64,000 nt of DNA from Alteromonas sp. ALT199 (GCF_018619335.1 NZ_JAHHDX010000010.1:26390-90389); one strand, 5' to 3'; positions 25,465 through 36,749 are shown, counted from the stretch's first letter. Numbers and translations are program-made. The notes: generated by a model not told the origin, from the letters alone.

Positions 25465-26391
25465 TTAACCACGAGGATGGTGACTGTGGATAAGTGTCTG
25501 CAGTCGCTCTGTTGCTACATGTGTATAAATTTGCGTGGTTGATAAGTCACTGTGGCCTAACAACATTTGTACTACACGTAAATCTGCACCATGGTTTAAA
25601 AGGTGAGTAGCGAATGCATGACGCAATGTGTGGGGGGATAAATGCTGTTCAATACCCGCTTTCACTGCATAATACTTAATGCGATGCCAAAATGTTTGGC
25701 GTGTCATTTTTTGTCCGCGCCTGCTAAGAAAAACCACATCAGATGTTTTAGTGGCAAGAATAGGTCGCGCCGTTTTTACATAGGTTAGTAACCATTCAAT
25801 TGCATCTTCTCCTAGAGGTACTAAGCGCTCTTTGTTTCCTTTACCTACCACCCTTACCACACCTTGTTGAAGACTAACTTGATCCATCGTCAATCCAATT
25901 AGCTCACTCACACGAAGGCCCGTGGCATAAAGCACTTCGAGCATGCTTTTATCCCGGCATTCAATTGGGTCGTCAGTTAGGGGCGCATTGAGTAAATCTT
26001 CAACCTGCTGCTCACTTAAAGAAGAAGGTAAAGCTTTTGGCGTTTTTGGGTTAGATAATGCAGAAACAGGGCTGTCTACTCGAATTTGTTTGCTTATAAG
26101 AAACACAAAAAAGGCACGAATGGCGCTAAGCGCTCGTTGCGTACTGCGAGTAGACAACCCCTTATCATGGCGATAGGCAAGGTAATCTTGAAGCTGTTCA
26201 GTAGTGAGCACAGCAATATCCTTCACGCCTTGATTGTTGCTATAAATGGCAAGCTTAGTGAGATCGGTACGGTAGCTTTGCTGAGTATGTTCTGACAGCC
26301 CTTTTTCAAGCCACAACATTTCAATAAAGCTATCAATATGGGCCTGACTTGCCGCAGGCACATAGGTTAACTCACGTTCAACTTTTGCCAT
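25465..26391 (-). CDS. xerD: site-specific tyrosine recombinase XerD
   Basis: The protein is 308 residues. The N-terminal SAM-like domain has WLEKGLSEHTQQSYR-D. The catalytic domain has the Arg in ATGLRVSELIG, the Lys in VVGKGNKER, then HTLRHAFATHLL and LLGHSDLSTTQIYTH with the nucleophilic Tyr. XerD acts with XerC at dif to resolve chromosome dimers. It ends one base before djlA begins on the same strand. The length is typical (298 in E. coli). Confidence 0.95.
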   Translation of the reverse strand: MAKVERELTYVPAASQAHIDSFIEMLWLEKGLSEHTQQSYRTDLTKLAIYSNNQGVKDIAVLTTEQLQDYLAYRHDKGLSTRSTQRALSAIRAFFVFLISKQIRVDSPVSALSNPKTPKALPSSLSEQQVEDLLNAPLTDDPIECRDKSMLEVLYATGLRVSELIGLTMDQVSLQQGVVRVVGKGNKERLVPLGEDAIEWLLTYVKTARPILATKTSDVVFLSRRGQKMTRQTFWHRIKYYAVKAGIEQHLSPHTLRHAFATHLLNHGADLRVVQMLLGHSDLSTTQIYTHVATERLQTLIHSHHPRG

Positions 26392-27258
26392 TTAGAAGCC
26401 ACGCTTTTGTTTAATCAGCTCGTAAGCTGACTGAATATCTTGCGCTTTCTTTTTGGCAATCTCCATAGCCTGTTCTGGTAGGCCTTTAGATACCAGTTTG
26501 TCGGGGTGATGTTCAGCCATGCGTTTTCTATAGGCACGTTTTATGGCTTTTTCATCGTCAGATGCCGCCACCCCTAATATGCGATATGCATCATCTAAGC
26601 TTTGCTGCTCAGAGTAGGCTGACTGCTGACGCGACTGGCCATGCTGGTGTTGCCCTGTTCCTGCGTAATTTCGTTGACCGCCACGTTGTCTAAATCGGAT
26701 TTCTGCCTCATACATTGAAATGAGGTAATCTAAATCGCGACGTCTAAACCCAAGTGGTTTCGCTACTTTCTCAAGGACGTTGTACTCTTGTTGAGAAAGT
26801 TGACCGTCAGCAAATGCGGCTTGAATAAGAATTTCCAAGAATACTTGTAGAATATCACGTCTGCCATGGCTGGCATCATAGAAACCTCTCAAGGTGTCGA
26901 CTAAGGGAAAATCACGCGCTTTACCTTCCCTGAAAGCTTCTTGCGCTTCACGACGGGCATCCCCTGTAAGACGCATTTCGTCCATTAACGCTGTAGCAAT
27001 TTGAATTTCTCTGTCTGTCACTTTACCATCAGATTTAGCAAGGTGACCCAATGCGCTAAACAGGCTGTGAAAGAAAATTGCCTGTTGCTTTACGTTATCT
27101 TGATCAGTAAAAAAGCGTCCAAAGCCACCTAACTGATTGAAGTCTTGCCGGTAGGCTTTATCAAAAAAGTGCCCAACTAGCAGGCCTAGGATCGCGCCTG
27201 GAATTTTAAGAAACATAAAGCCAAATAAGGCACCGAGGATTTTTCCCCAAATTGACAT
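26392..27258 (-). CDS. djlA: co-chaperone DjlA
   Basis: The protein is 288 residues from the ATG at 27258, which begins the membrane-anchor helix (SIWGKILGALFGFMF with glycine spacing). A TerB-like central domain follows, and a C-terminal J domain (YRILGV, KRAYRKRMAEHHPDKL with the HPD motif). DjlA is a type III membrane J protein that stimulates DnaK and can activate the Rcs envelope stress relay. The longer frame to 27303 has no membrane logic. It is divergent from lptD, as in E. coli. Confidence 0.93.
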   Translation of the reverse strand: MSIWGKILGALFGFMFLKIPGAILGLLVGHFFDKAYRQDFNQLGGFGRFFTDQDNVKQQAIFFHSLFSALGHLAKSDGKVTDREIQIATALMDEMRLTGDARREAQEAFREGKARDFPLVDTLRGFYDASHGRRDILQVFLEILIQAAFADGQLSQQEYNVLEKVAKPLGFRRRDLDYLISMYEAEIRFRQRGGQRNYAGTGQHQHGQSRQQSAYSEQQSLDDAYRILGVAASDDEKAIKRAYRKRMAEHHPDKLVSKGLPEQAMEIAKKKAQDIQSAYELIKQKRGF

Positions 27259-27682
27259 CGTGTTATACTCCATTGATGCACTGTATAAAAATGGATGTTG
27301 CAATTATTCGTTCACGCCGTGCATAGAGCGCTTAGCTCATCATCATATCAAATGCTTAAGTGACTTACCTATAGCTGCAAGCTCGGTTTAGTCGTTTAAA
27401 GCACGCAACCACTTAAAAATCATTTATTTGAAAATAACAACACTAACGTACAAACTTTTGGTCTAAATGACATAAAATCAAGTTTCACTTCCCGATTAGT
27501 TTCGCTTTTTGATAAGTAATGTATTTAAAAGTGCATTTTTTTGTCTGAATGGTTGGTAATTGCGACAGAAGTGCTTAGAATTGAGCGCTTAAATAAAAAA
27601 GTAATAGCAAGTGAACGTCCTTGTTTCCTTCTGCAAGGTATATAGAGGGCGTTAAATCACTGGTTTTTTAAAACGTTATGTC
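27259..27682. other. intergenic region between djlA and lptD
   Basis: This divergent, AT-rich gap of over 400 bases must hold the promoters of both djlA and the lptD operon. I find no supported gene in it. Confidence 0.4.
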
Positions 27683-27710
27683 GAACTAACCGAGACGCAC
27701 GCCGTCTTAT
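27683..27710 (+). promoter_or_regulatory. possible sigma-E promoter for lptD
   Basis: GAACTA (27683-27688) and TCTTAT (27705-27710) are spaced by 16 bases and resemble the RpoE consensus GGAACTT-N16-TCTGA. Transcription would start about 40 bases before lptD. lptD-surA is RpoE-controlled in E. coli, which supports the call, but the -10 match is partial. Confidence 0.35.
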
Positions 27711-27756
27711 TTGGGTTTAAAAGCAACATACAACAAAACAGGCCACCCATTTACGC

Positions 27757-30009
27757 ATGAAAAACACCTGCGCCATGCTTGTTTCCGCGACACTTTTGCC
27801 TACAGTCGCGTTTGCACAGGAAACGACAGCTTCAAATTCTAAATCAGTTTCAAATGCAGCCCCTCTTGCATTTTGCTCGGTCGAACCTGTTACTTTTAAC
27901 AGCCAGGCATTAATGCCAAAAGGCCATGTAAAAGTCGAAGCTAATCGAACTGAAATTATTCAAGATACCGTGGCACTGTTTTCTGGCAATGTAGACATAA
28001 CATCTGACACTGCGGTGATAAGTGCGTCTCAAGCACAAATAAACGGCAGTGGCCGTGATCTTATCGCTAAGGGCGATGTCACCTACCAAGACGCGCAGTT
28101 GAAAGTTGAAAGTGACGCTGTCACCTTACGTTCTGAAGAAGAGCGTTTAGAAATGCAAAATACCCGCTATAAACTGACGGGGTTTGTAGGTCAAGGTGCC
28201 GCCAAAGATATCGTATTGGATACCGATACCGGTATAGTGCTTAAAAAAGTTAGTTTTACTACTTGCCCAGAAGGTGAAGAAGACTGGATGATTCGCGCCA
28301 GCGAAATCAGCTTGGAAAAAGGGACCGTATGGGGTCAAGCCAAACACACCCGCTTCTACATTGCCGATGTTCCGGTATTTTATCTACCTTATTTTGCGTT
28401 TCCAGTAAGTAATGAACGACAAACCGGCTTATTATTTCCCGAATTGACAAGCTCCAGTCGAACCGGCGTAGACTACACTCAGCCTTTTTACTGGAATATT
28501 GCGCCCAACTACGACATGACTATTTCACCACGATTGATGACTCTTCGGGGTCTTCAGCTTAATACTGAGTTTCGATACTTAACAGAGCGCAGTCAGGGAA
28601 AAGCCTACGTTGAGTATTTACCTAGTGACTCAGATATATCAGGTAATCCAGACCGATATTTTTATCGTTTAGAGCATCAAGGGTTAATTGCTGATAACTG
28701 GCTACTTAATATTGATTTTAATGGCCTAAGTGATGATAACTACTTGGTTGACCTTGGTTCAGATTACTACAGCCGTTCTGATACTCACTTATACCGAAAT
28801 ATAGGATTGAGCTACTACACTAAAAATCTATCGGTCAATATGCAGATAAAAGATTTTGAAGTGTTAGGTGATACCGCAGACAGCTATCGCGCTGTGCCAG
28901 AGATTAAAGTCAACTACAACAAAGCGTTCGCAGAGTACTTCGAGTTTAACCTTGACTCTGAGGTTGCCCATTTCGACAACACGTTAGACACCGCGCCAAC
29001 GGCAACGCGATTCCACATTGCACCAACTCTTGCAATGCCACTGCGCGCCGCATGGGGAGAGCTCGTTGCTGAAACCACGCTATTTCAAACTGTGTACCAA
29101 CAAGACAATGTTGAAGGTACTGATTTAAAAGAAGATGTAGAGCGTACCCTTGGTCAGGCTCGCCTTTACGGCGCATTATATTTTGAAAGAGACACATCTT
29201 GGTTTAGCGACGATATGTCGATGACCCTTGAGCCCAAGGTACAGTACCTTTACACGTCTTATGAAGACCAAACCGCAATTGGCTTTTATGACTCAACACC
29301 ACTTTTAACCGACGTTGAAGGCTTGTTTCGAGGCCAGGAATTTACTGGCCTTGATAGAATTAGCGACAACAACCAAATTACCCTTGGTGCAACCACACGT
29401 ATGTTAGATAAAAACAATAGGGAACAATTTGTTCTTAGTGTGGGTCAGATATTCTACCTTGAAGATAACAAAGTGATTGCTGCAACCAAAAATGAAGATC
29501 GCTCAGCGCTGGCCGCTGAGATGGATTGGCGCTTCAACCAAAACTGGTTCTTCCATTCTGATGTGCAAGTAACCACTGACACAGACAAAGTTGATTTAAG
29601 CAGTGTGGGTATTGAATACCGCAAAGATGATTCGCGTTTTATTCAATTAAGTCATCGCTATGTTCGCGATCTCAGTGGTGAAACTATAGATCAAATTGGT
29701 ATTTCGGCAAGCTGGCCTATTTCTGAGAATTGGCAGTGGGTTGGCCGTACTTACCGCGATCTTGAGCGCAATAGAAGTGTGGAAACCTATGCAGGTATCC
29801 AGTATGAGTCATGTTGTTGGGCAGTGCGCGTGGTCGCACAGCGAAGTCTAAATAACCGTTATAACGATAGTGGCGAGCAGTCGACAGACGATTTCGACTC
29901 TGGAATATCGCTGCAGTTTATTTTCAAAGGCATTGGGTCATCTGGTACCCAAAGAAGCATGCTTCAAGACGGTATGTTTGGCTATCGTCAGCCGTATAGT
30001 TTAAATTAA
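27757..30009 (+). CDS. lptD: LPS-assembly outer-membrane protein LptD
   Basis: The protein is 750 residues. It has a signal peptide (ending AFA-QE), an N-terminal OstA/LptA-like beta-jellyroll (VDITSDTAVISASQAQING) and a large C-terminal barrel with the family motif FPVSNERQTGLLFPELTSSSRTG. Conserved cysteines occur at the N-terminus (FCSVEP), near TTCPEGEED and as the CC pair in ESCCWAVRVV, fitting the LptD disulfides. With LptE it inserts LPS into the outer leaflet. It is the first gene of the operon with surA and pdxA. Confidence 0.96.
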   Translation: MKNTCAMLVSATLLPTVAFAQETTASNSKSVSNAAPLAFCSVEPVTFNSQALMPKGHVKVEANRTEIIQDTVALFSGNVDITSDTAVISASQAQINGSGRDLIAKGDVTYQDAQLKVESDAVTLRSEEERLEMQNTRYKLTGFVGQGAAKDIVLDTDTGIVLKKVSFTTCPEGEEDWMIRASEISLEKGTVWGQAKHTRFYIADVPVFYLPYFAFPVSNERQTGLLFPELTSSSRTGVDYTQPFYWNIAPNYDMTISPRLMTLRGLQLNTEFRYLTERSQGKAYVEYLPSDSDISGNPDRYFYRLEHQGLIADNWLLNIDFNGLSDDNYLVDLGSDYYSRSDTHLYRNIGLSYYTKNLSVNMQIKDFEVLGDTADSYRAVPEIKVNYNKAFAEYFEFNLDSEVAHFDNTLDTAPTATRFHIAPTLAMPLRAAWGELVAETTLFQTVYQQDNVEGTDLKEDVERTLGQARLYGALYFERDTSWFSDDMSMTLEPKVQYLYTSYEDQTAIGFYDSTPLLTDVEGLFRGQEFTGLDRISDNNQITLGATTRMLDKNNREQFVLSVGQIFYLEDNKVIAATKNEDRSALAAEMDWRFNQNWFFHSDVQVTTDTDKVDLSSVGIEYRKDDSRFIQLSHRYVRDLSGETIDQIGISASWPISENWQWVGRTYRDLERNRSVETYAGIQYESCCWAVRVVAQRSLNNRYNDSGEQSTDDFDSGISLQFIFKGIGSSGTQRSMLQDGMFGYRQPYSLN

Positions 30010-30068
30010 CCCGCAGTTGAGCGCTTAGCAGCGCTTAAAAGCAATTAACCAATAATAAAAGAGTGTGT

Positions 30069-31352
30069 ATGAAGTTCATTATCCGTGCATTGATGTTAGG
30101 TGCCCTACTCTCGTTTAACAGTGTTGCACAAGAAGTTGTGCTTGACCGTGTTGCTGTAATTGTTGACCAAGGCGTTGTGCTTGAAAGTGAAATTGATGCA
30201 CTTGTCCAAGAAGTTAAACGCAATGCTGAAGCCAATAATCAACAGCTACCTTCAGACCGTGCGCTTCGTACACAGGCTATTGAGCGTTTAATCACGAAAA
30301 GCCTTCAGCTACAAATGGCAGAGCGTATGGGAATTCGTATTAGCGACCCTCAGCTTGAGCAAACCATTGGTAATATTGCATCTAATCAAAATGCCACCGT
30401 TGAACAACTTCGCGCTCAATTATCTGCTGAAGGCATCGCATACGATGACTACCGTGAAGATATTCGTGAAGAAATTATCATGGGAGAAGTTCGCCGAGCT
30501 AACGTTCGTCGCCGTGTTTATATCACGCCTCAAGAAATAGACACGCTAATAGACCTTATGGAACAACAAGGTGCAACTCAGGCAGAGTATCGTTTAGGCC
30601 ATATTCTGATTGGTTTCCCTCCTGAGCCAACTGACGAAGACATTCAAGCGGCACGAGAGCGCGCAGACAAAGTTATTTCACTACTAGAATCAGGCTCTGA
30701 TTTTGCAAAAATTGCCATCGCATCATCATCAGGTAACGAAGCGCTAGAAGGCGGTGATATGGGCTGGCTAAATATTAATGCTATGCCAACGCTATTTGCT
30801 GAAGCGATTCAGGACAAAGATAAAGACACCCTTGTTGGTCCAATTCGAAGCGGTGCTGGTTTTCACATTCTAAAAGTACTAGACACGCGCGGCATTGAGA
30901 AAGTCACCGTTGAAGAAGTTGATTCTCGTCATATTCTTGTAAAGCCCTCTATTATTTTGAGCGAAGAAAAAGCAAAAGAGATGCTAGTGCGCTTTAAAGA
31001 AGAATTGCAAAGCGGTGAAGCGGATTTTGCAGAGCTAGCCAAAGAATATTCAGAAGACCCTGGGTCTGCTCTTCGCGGTGGAGAATTAGGCTGGTCTGAC
31101 CCAAGTAACTATGTACCTGAGTTTAAAGAAGCATTATCACAGCTTGAGCCTGGCGAATATAGTGACCCAGTACGCACGGTTCACGGCTGGCATTTAATTC
31201 AACTTAACGACCGCCGCATGGATGACGCAACCGATAAGCGCAAAGAAGATAAAGCTTACCAACTTATCTTCAACCGAAAATTTTCAGAAGAAACCGAAAA
31301 CTGGTTACGTGAGATGCGCGACGCAGCTTACGTAGAAGTTGTCGAATCTTAA
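30069..31352 (+). CDS. surA: peptidyl-prolyl isomerase / outer-membrane chaperone SurA
   Basis: The protein is 427 residues from the ATG at 30069, giving a signal peptide that ends SVAQ. It has an N-terminal chaperone domain ([21 protein letters not shown]) and two parvulin repeats, near residues 175-275 (RLGHILIGF) and 285-390 ([26 protein letters not shown]). SurA escorts unfolded barrel proteins such as LptD to the BAM complex. It lies 59 bases after lptD. Confidence 0.95.
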   Translation: MKFIIRALMLGALLSFNSVAQEVVLDRVAVIVDQGVVLESEIDALVQEVKRNAEANNQQLPSDRALRTQAIERLITKSLQLQMAERMGIRISDPQLEQTIGNIASNQNATVEQLRAQLSAEGIAYDDYREDIREEIIMGEVRRANVRRRVYITPQEIDTLIDLMEQQGATQAEYRLGHILIGFPPEPTDEDIQAARERADKVISLLESGSDFAKIAIASSSGNEALEGGDMGWLNINAMPTLFAEAIQDKDKDTLVGPIRSGAGFHILKVLDTRGIEKVTVEEVDSRHILVKPSIILSEEKAKEMLVRFKEELQSGEADFAELAKEYSEDPGSALRGGELGWSDPSNYVPEFKEALSQLEPGEYSDPVRTVHGWHLIQLNDRRMDDATDKRKEDKAYQLIFNRKFSEETENWLREMRDAAYVEVVES

Positions 31353-31365
31353 TAATAAGTTATTC

Positions 31366-32352
31366 ATGAGCACACCAATTAAAATAGCAATAACGCCGGG
31401 AGAACCGGCAGGTATAGGGCCAGATTTGATTATTAAACTGGCCCAGGAAACATGGCAAGCCCAGCTTGTCGTGTTTGCCGATGGCGACATGTTAAAAGCA
31501 CGAGCGAGCGTCTTAGGGCTTCCGTTAACGCTAATCGACTACGATGCAAACAACCCGCAGATACAAGCTGCGGGTTCGTTGTTTATTAAGCAAATAGATA
31601 AAGCAGTTGAAGTTACACCAGGTACACTTGATAGCGAAAATGGACTTTACGTTGTAGAGACTCTGCGCCAAGCATGCCAAGCGAATATAGAAGGCGACTT
31701 CGATGCTGTTGTGACTGGCCCAGTACACAAAGGGATTATTAACAAAGCTGGCGTGTCTTTTAGCGGCCATACTGAGTTTTTTGCTTATCAGTCCAATACC
31801 ATTGATGTTGTAATGCTATTGGCAACTGAAGGGCTAAATGTAGCGCTTGCCACGACACATATTCCTCTTGAATATGTAGCAAAAGCGATAACCCGCGAGC
31901 GCCTCAATAAAGTTATCCATATCATTAATACTGACCTGAAGCTTAAGTTTGGCGTTAAAGAGCCTCATATATACGTATGCGGTTTAAACCCTCACGCGGG
32001 TGAAGATGGTCACATTGGTACGGAAGAAATCCATACTATTATTCCGGCACTGAACGAACTTAGAGATGAAGGCCTTAAAATTACAGGCCCGCTTCCTGCT
32101 GACACCATATTTCAGCCTAAATACCTAGAAAATGCCGATGTTGTGCTAGCTATGTATCACGACCAAGGCTTACCCGTGCTAAAATACAAGGGTTTTGGGG
32201 CGTCAGTAAATATCACATTAGGGTTACCTTTTGTTCGCACTTCAGTTGACCACGGTACTGCATTAGATTTAGCAGGTACAGGTGAAGCCGACGCCGGTAG
32301 TTTCAGAAAAGCATTGGAAAAAGCCATTGAGCTTGCACATCATCAACAATGA
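31366..32352 (+). CDS. pdxA: 4-hydroxythreonine-4-phosphate dehydrogenase PdxA
   Basis: The protein is 328 residues from ATG 31366. A TTG nine codons earlier would overlap surA and is unlikely. Motifs include [51 protein letters not shown] and [15 protein letters not shown]. The metal-binding histidines (H in SGHTEF, HAGE and YHDQG) are all present. It makes the amino-oxopropyl phosphate used by PdxJ in vitamin B6 synthesis. Its stop overlaps the rsmA start (ATGA). Confidence 0.95.
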   Translation: MSTPIKIAITPGEPAGIGPDLIIKLAQETWQAQLVVFADGDMLKARASVLGLPLTLIDYDANNPQIQAAGSLFIKQIDKAVEVTPGTLDSENGLYVVETLRQACQANIEGDFDAVVTGPVHKGIINKAGVSFSGHTEFFAYQSNTIDVVMLLATEGLNVALATTHIPLEYVAKAITRERLNKVIHIINTDLKLKFGVKEPHIYVCGLNPHAGEDGHIGTEEIHTIIPALNELRDEGLKITGPLPADTIFQPKYLENADVVLAMYHDQGLPVLKYKGFGASVNITLGLPFVRTSVDHGTALDLAGTGEADAGSFRKALEKAIELAHHQQ

Positions 32353-33176
32353 GTAAAACACACTTAGGCCATACGGCCAGAAAGCGATTCGGACAAAACT
32401 TCCTTCATGATGATTATGTGATAGGAAAGATAGTTGCAGCAATCGCGCCAAAAAATGAGCAAAACTTGGTAGAAATTGGACCAGGTTTAGGTGCATTAAC
32501 AGATCCTGTTTGTGAGGAAGTTGACGCACTAACTGTTATTGAGTTAGACCGAGATCTAGCTAAACGGTTACGACACCATCCCTTTAACGGCGAAAAACTA
32601 ACGGTTATTGAACAAGATGCAATGACTATGGATTTCGGCGCACTATGCAAAGAAATGCCGATAAAGGACAAGAAGCTTCGCGTGTTTGGTAATTTACCTT
32701 ACAACATTTCAACGCCGCTAATGTTCCACCTTTTTGATCATGCTTCCTGTATCGAAGACATGCACTTTATGCTTCAAAAAGAAGTGGTTATTCGCCTAGC
32801 GGCGGGACCAGGCTCTAAAAATTACGGCAGACTTTCGGTAATGGCCCAGTATTACTGCCACGTCATTCCTGTATTGAATGTTCCACCAGGGGCCTTTAAG
32901 CCGCCACCGAAGGTAGACTCTGCCGTGGTAAAACTTGTTCCGCACCAGGCCCCGCCAGTGGACGTAGAGTCAGTAAACACGCTCGAACGCGTCTGTGCCC
33001 AAGCTTTCAATCAGCGCCGAAAAACCATTCGTAACTCACTAAAAGACAGCTTAAGTGAGGAAGAAATTCGTGAATTAGGGATAGACCCAACTTCCCGTGC
33101 TGAAGTGCTATCACTTAATGACTTTGCCACTATAGCTAACGCTGTATCGGCGAAAGAGCACCAACAAGAGCAATAA
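32349..33176 (+). CDS. rsmA: 16S rRNA dimethyladenosine transferase RsmA (KsgA)
   Basis: The protein is 275 residues with the SAM-binding motif [10 protein letters not shown], the acidic VIELDRDLA, the catalytic NLPYNIS and an RrnAD C-terminal domain with [12 protein letters not shown]. It dimethylates A1518 and A1519 of 16S rRNA late in 30S assembly. It overlaps pdxA by four bases, and apaG starts eight bases after its stop, as in E. coli. Confidence 0.96.
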   Translation: MSKTHLGHTARKRFGQNFLHDDYVIGKIVAAIAPKNEQNLVEIGPGLGALTDPVCEEVDALTVIELDRDLAKRLRHHPFNGEKLTVIEQDAMTMDFGALCKEMPIKDKKLRVFGNLPYNISTPLMFHLFDHASCIEDMHFMLQKEVVIRLAAGPGSKNYGRLSVMAQYYCHVIPVLNVPPGAFKPPPKVDSAVVKLVPHQAPPVDVESVNTLERVCAQAFNQRRKTIRNSLKDSLSEEEIRELGIDPTSRAEVLSLNDFATIANAVSAKEHQQEQ

Positions 33177-33184
33177 GTTCCTCT

Positions 33185-33559
33185 ATGGATGTACTTGATA
33201 TAAAGGTGCGGGTGAAAACCCGCCACCTTCCCGACCATCTTCCGTCAGATTCCAAGCAATTTGCGTTTGCCTACCACATTACTATTGAAAACAATAGTGA
33301 GCACACAGTGCAGCTACTAAGTCGCTACTGGAAGATAACTGATGCTAACGGCAAAACGTCAGAAGTCGAGGGTGAAGGCGTGGTTGGTAAACAGCCAATT
33401 ATGAAGGCTGGCGATCATTTTGACTATACTAGTGGTGCAGTCATTGACACACCAGTTGGTAATATGGAAGGCTACTATGTAATGGAACTAGAAAGCGGTG
33501 AGCGCTTTCGCGTTCCTATTAGTGTTTTTCGTTTAGCCATTCCAAGTATTCTTCATTAA
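33185..33559 (+). CDS. apaG: ApaG domain protein
   Basis: The protein is 124 residues, a single fibronectin-like ApaG domain with YHITIENNSEHTVQLLSRYWKITDANGK, GEGVVGKQP and TSGAVIDTPVGNMEGYY. The biochemical role is not settled. It is conserved next to rsmA and apaH. Confidence 0.94.
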   Translation: MDVLDIKVRVKTRHLPDHLPSDSKQFAFAYHITIENNSEHTVQLLSRYWKITDANGKTSEVEGEGVVGKQPIMKAGDHFDYTSGAVIDTPVGNMEGYYVMELESGERFRVPISVFRLAIPSILH

Positions 33560-33566
33560 GGTTTTT

Positions 33567-34391
33567 ATGTCGCAAGGTACCACCTACGTCATTGGCGATA
33601 TTCAAGGCTGTTACGACGGCCTTCGTCGCGCATTAGATAAGGTAAAATTCGACGAGTCCAATGATAAGCTAATCGCAGTTGGTGACTTGGTTGCCCGAGG
33701 AGAAGATTCGTTAAGCACATTACGTTTTTTGAAATCTCTCGGCAGCAACTTCAGCAGCGTTTTAGGTAACCACGACTTACACTTACTTGCCGTTGTAAAC
33801 GGTATCCGCAGGGCAAAAAAGTCTGACAAACTAGACACCCTGCTTAACGCGCCTGATTTGAGTGACCTAATAGACTGGCTACGTCAATTTCCTCTTGCCA
33901 CAAAGATAGATGAAAACACACTAATGGTTCATGCCGGTCTTTACCCAAAGTGGTCCATTAACGAATGTGTATCTTATAGTGATGAGGTCAGTGATATTTT
34001 AAAGTCTGACAATTACGCTAGCTTTCTTTCTAACATGTACGGTAACGAGCCAGATTGCTGGTCAGACTCCTTAACAGGTGAAAGGCGCCTGCGCTTTATT
34101 GTTAATGCTTGTACGCGTATGCGATTCATACAGGCAGATTGCACGCTAGACTTTGACAACAAGTCAACCCCTTGCCCGGCGTCCGACGCCGAACGCGGAA
34201 TTTATCCTTGGTTTGCGGCTTCAAACCCAAAACTTGCCGACGATCAACGAGTAGTGTTTGGACACTGGGCTGCACTGTCAGGCCAGACAAATAGTAATCA
34301 ATTTGTTGGGTTGGATACTGGTTATGTGTGGGGGCAAAGCATGACGCTTCTTAATCTAAACACTTCATCGTTAGTCAGTGTTTCTGCTTAG
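33567..34391 (+). CDS. apaH: diadenosine tetraphosphatase ApaH
   Basis: The protein is 274 residues with the metallophosphatase motifs GDIQGCYD, VGDLVARGEDS, LGNHDLH and a C-terminal GHWA followed by LDTGYVWG. The usual GDLV-RGP reads GDLVARGED here, a small variation. The enzyme cleaves Ap4A symmetrically to two ADP and may remove Np4 caps from RNA. It is the last gene of the lptD operon. Confidence 0.95.
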   Translation: MSQGTTYVIGDIQGCYDGLRRALDKVKFDESNDKLIAVGDLVARGEDSLSTLRFLKSLGSNFSSVLGNHDLHLLAVVNGIRRAKKSDKLDTLLNAPDLSDLIDWLRQFPLATKIDENTLMVHAGLYPKWSINECVSYSDEVSDILKSDNYASFLSNMYGNEPDCWSDSLTGERRLRFIVNACTRMRFIQADCTLDFDNKSTPCPASDAERGIYPWFAASNPKLADDQRVVFGHWAALSGQTNSNQFVGLDTGYVWGQSMTLLNLNTSSLVSVSA

Positions 34392-34501
34392 AGCGTTTTG
34401 TAATCAAGTTTTCAAGCGAAAAGTCTTTTACAAAAAAGAAAATTTCCCTATGCCAACTAGTGCTACCAGTTGCATCATTTAGACTTAAGTGCTAAATAAA
34501 A

Positions 34502-34528
34502 TAAACATTAAGTCATCGTAGCCGATAC
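34502..34528 (+). promoter_or_regulatory. FliA (sigma-28) promoter for the chemoreceptor gene
   Basis: TAAA at 34502-34505 is followed after exactly 15 bases by GCCGATAC at 34521-34528, against the consensus TAAAGTTT-N11-GCCGATAA. Seven of eight -10 positions match. It would start transcription about 130 bases before the chemoreceptor ATG, in the gap after apaH. This ties the receptor to the flagellar regulon. Confidence 0.7.
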
Positions 34529-34669
34529 ACTTACTTGTAATAGTGACGAAAAAGTCTCGTTATACAATCAGCATTCGAGTAAACACGCGCGTATAAGCGC
34601 TATATTTTGCAAGCTGAGACGGGTAATATCGTTAGGGATAAAAATAAAAACACTCATCCAGGAGTTCCG

Positions 34670-36694
34670 ATGAAAATAACGGTAGCCACACGCATAATCG
34701 GTGGATTTGTAGCGATTAGTGCACTTCTAATCGTTATAAGTGTTGTTTCACTATATAACCTCAATTCTATAGGATCGGCGACAGAAGAAGTAAACGATGT
34801 TGCTCTGCCTACTGTGGCAGGCAGTAACGCACTTAAAGCAAGCTTCTTGAATATGGGTCGACTTACCTTCGAAAGCTATATTGAAGAAGATTTAAATGAG
34901 CTCAAGGACAAAAGAGCATCGTTCAACTCAGCCAAAGAAACCTTCGATAACGATTATAACAGGTTAGCGCAAGCCGTTAGTAATGAACCAGAACTAAGAA
35001 ACACGCTAAACAGTGTTCGTGAATCTTATGATGCGTACATTACTAATGTTGAAGCTATGTACAAAAATCACCAAATGTACCTAGACTTGCGCAACAACAT
35101 AGAAGACAAACTGGGTGATGCTGAAGATAATGCAGACGATGCCTCTACCTATCTTCTGGATTTTTCGGATTTAGACGCAGTACAGCGCGACCCTAACCTC
35201 AGACGTGCTGCTGAAGTTGGTGGTCAGCTTGAGACTTCACTTCTTTCTCTACTCACTGTGTCATACGAATACATAAAAACTCAAACTCTGGTTCGCTCAC
35301 AGACTCTCGGAAACGAAGTCGACCTTGTGGTTGAAAAAGTGGTTACCCAGCTAAGCGAAATGGTTGAAGCCGCGGGTGGCCGCGACGACTCAGGTACACT
35401 TGATGATATCAACGACCTAGTCAACGATGCCATCAACGCCATTAAAGCTAACGATGGCGTAGTACAGCTTCATGTGGAGCGTTTAGAGCGCAGAAATGAC
35501 GCCGAGCAGGCACTTAATGCTTCTGATTCAAACATCACGCAGGGAGTTGTAGCACTTGAAAATCTACTTAATCTTGCTGATAAAAAAGCGTCTCATATAG
35601 AAAGCCAGGTTAATGGGGCTATTACAACGGGTAACACCTTTGTTATCGTTGTTGTTATCATTTCTATTGCAGTAGCGGCCTTCATTGGTTACGTAACCGT
35701 TCGCGCTATTACACGCCCGCTTTATCGCGTAAACGAACTACTTACTGTTGCTTCATCGGGTGACCTTACTCATCGCCTAGACGATTCAGCACAAGACGAA
35801 TTTGGGCTATTAGCACGAAACTGTAATACGCTAATTGGTAACCTGAAAGAGCTGATTACTGCCATTAACGTTCGCGCAGAGCAACTGGCTGCAGCGTCGG
35901 AACAAACATCGGCAGTGACGGCACAAACCACTCACTCTATTCAGGATCAGAAATCACAAATTGGCCAAGTCGCAACGGCTACAACAGAAATGCACTCAAC
36001 GTCGCAGCTTGTTGTGCAAAATGCCGAAGATACGCTTAGCCAAATTCGCCATGCAGATGCCGAAGCTGAAAATGTTCGCCAAATTTCGCTTGAGAACAAA
36101 AACACTATTGAGATCTTGTCTCGTGATGTTCAAGAAGCAGCCGACGTTATCAATAAGCTCCATCAAGATAGCGCAAGCATTGGTGGGATTCTTGACGTTA
36201 TTCGCGGTGTTGCCGACCAAACTAACTTACTTGCATTGAATGCCGCTATTGAGGCTGCCCGTGCTGGTGAGCAAGGACGAGGTTTCGCGGTTGTTGCAGA
36301 CGAAGTAAGAACTCTTGCTAGCCGAACTCAGGAGTCGACGCAAGAGATCAATGCCATGATTGAAGTTCTTCAAGCTGGGGCCGAAAAAGCAGTATCTGTG
36401 ATGGACCAAGGTAAAGATCAGACTGCTGCATGTGTTGCACAAACCGAAAAAGCTACGCAAGCGCTAGATATCATTACCGATGCGGTTCACAAAGCCCACG
36501 ACGTTAGCTCTCAAATTGAGCAGTCTGCCCGTGAACAAAATACAGTATCGCAAGAAATTAGTGAAAAGCTTGAAACCATTGTGGGCATTGCTGAAGAGAC
36601 AACAGCGGGTGCACAGCAAACGTCTGAATCTAGCCATGAAGTGGCGCGTCTTGCCGAAGAGCTACAGCAGTCTATCAGGCAGTTTAAAGTTTAA
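34670..36694 (+). CDS. methyl-accepting chemotaxis protein
   Basis: The protein is 674 residues from the ATG at 34670, which has an AGGAG site and starts directly before the first membrane helix. It has a periplasmic helical (4HB-type) sensor of about 270 residues, a second membrane helix ([18 protein letters not shown]), a HAMP domain ([12 protein letters not shown]) and a signalling domain with the hairpin tip [23 protein letters not shown] and ERGR-like [14 protein letters not shown]. It signals through CheW/CheA. The ligand is unknown. The FliA-type promoter upstream fits the role. Confidence 0.95.
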   Translation: MKITVATRIIGGFVAISALLIVISVVSLYNLNSIGSATEEVNDVALPTVAGSNALKASFLNMGRLTFESYIEEDLNELKDKRASFNSAKETFDNDYNRLAQAVSNEPELRNTLNSVRESYDAYITNVEAMYKNHQMYLDLRNNIEDKLGDAEDNADDASTYLLDFSDLDAVQRDPNLRRAAEVGGQLETSLLSLLTVSYEYIKTQTLVRSQTLGNEVDLVVEKVVTQLSEMVEAAGGRDDSGTLDDINDLVNDAINAIKANDGVVQLHVERLERRNDAEQALNASDSNITQGVVALENLLNLADKKASHIESQVNGAITTGNTFVIVVVIISIAVAAFIGYVTVRAITRPLYRVNELLTVASSGDLTHRLDDSAQDEFGLLARNCNTLIGNLKELITAINVRAEQLAAASEQTSAVTAQTTHSIQDQKSQIGQVATATTEMHSTSQLVVQNAEDTLSQIRHADAEAENVRQISLENKNTIEILSRDVQEAADVINKLHQDSASIGGILDVIRGVADQTNLLALNAAIEAARAGEQGRGFAVVADEVRTLASRTQESTQEINAMIEVLQAGAEKAVSVMDQGKDQTAACVAQTEKATQALDIITDAVHKAHDVSSQIEQSAREQNTVSQEISEKLETIVGIAEETTAGAQQTSESSHEVARLAEELQQSIRQFKV

Positions 36695-36714
36695 CCTCCT
36701 ACAAGTAATACAAA

Positions 36715-36749
36715 CAAAAAACGGTCGCCTTAAGGCGACCGTTTTTTTA
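36715..36749. terminator. bidirectional terminator between chemoreceptor and lysC
   Basis: ACGGTCGCC-TTAA-GGCGACCGT (36721-36742) is flanked by A-rich and T-rich runs. It lies between the converging genes and can serve both. Confidence 0.85.
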
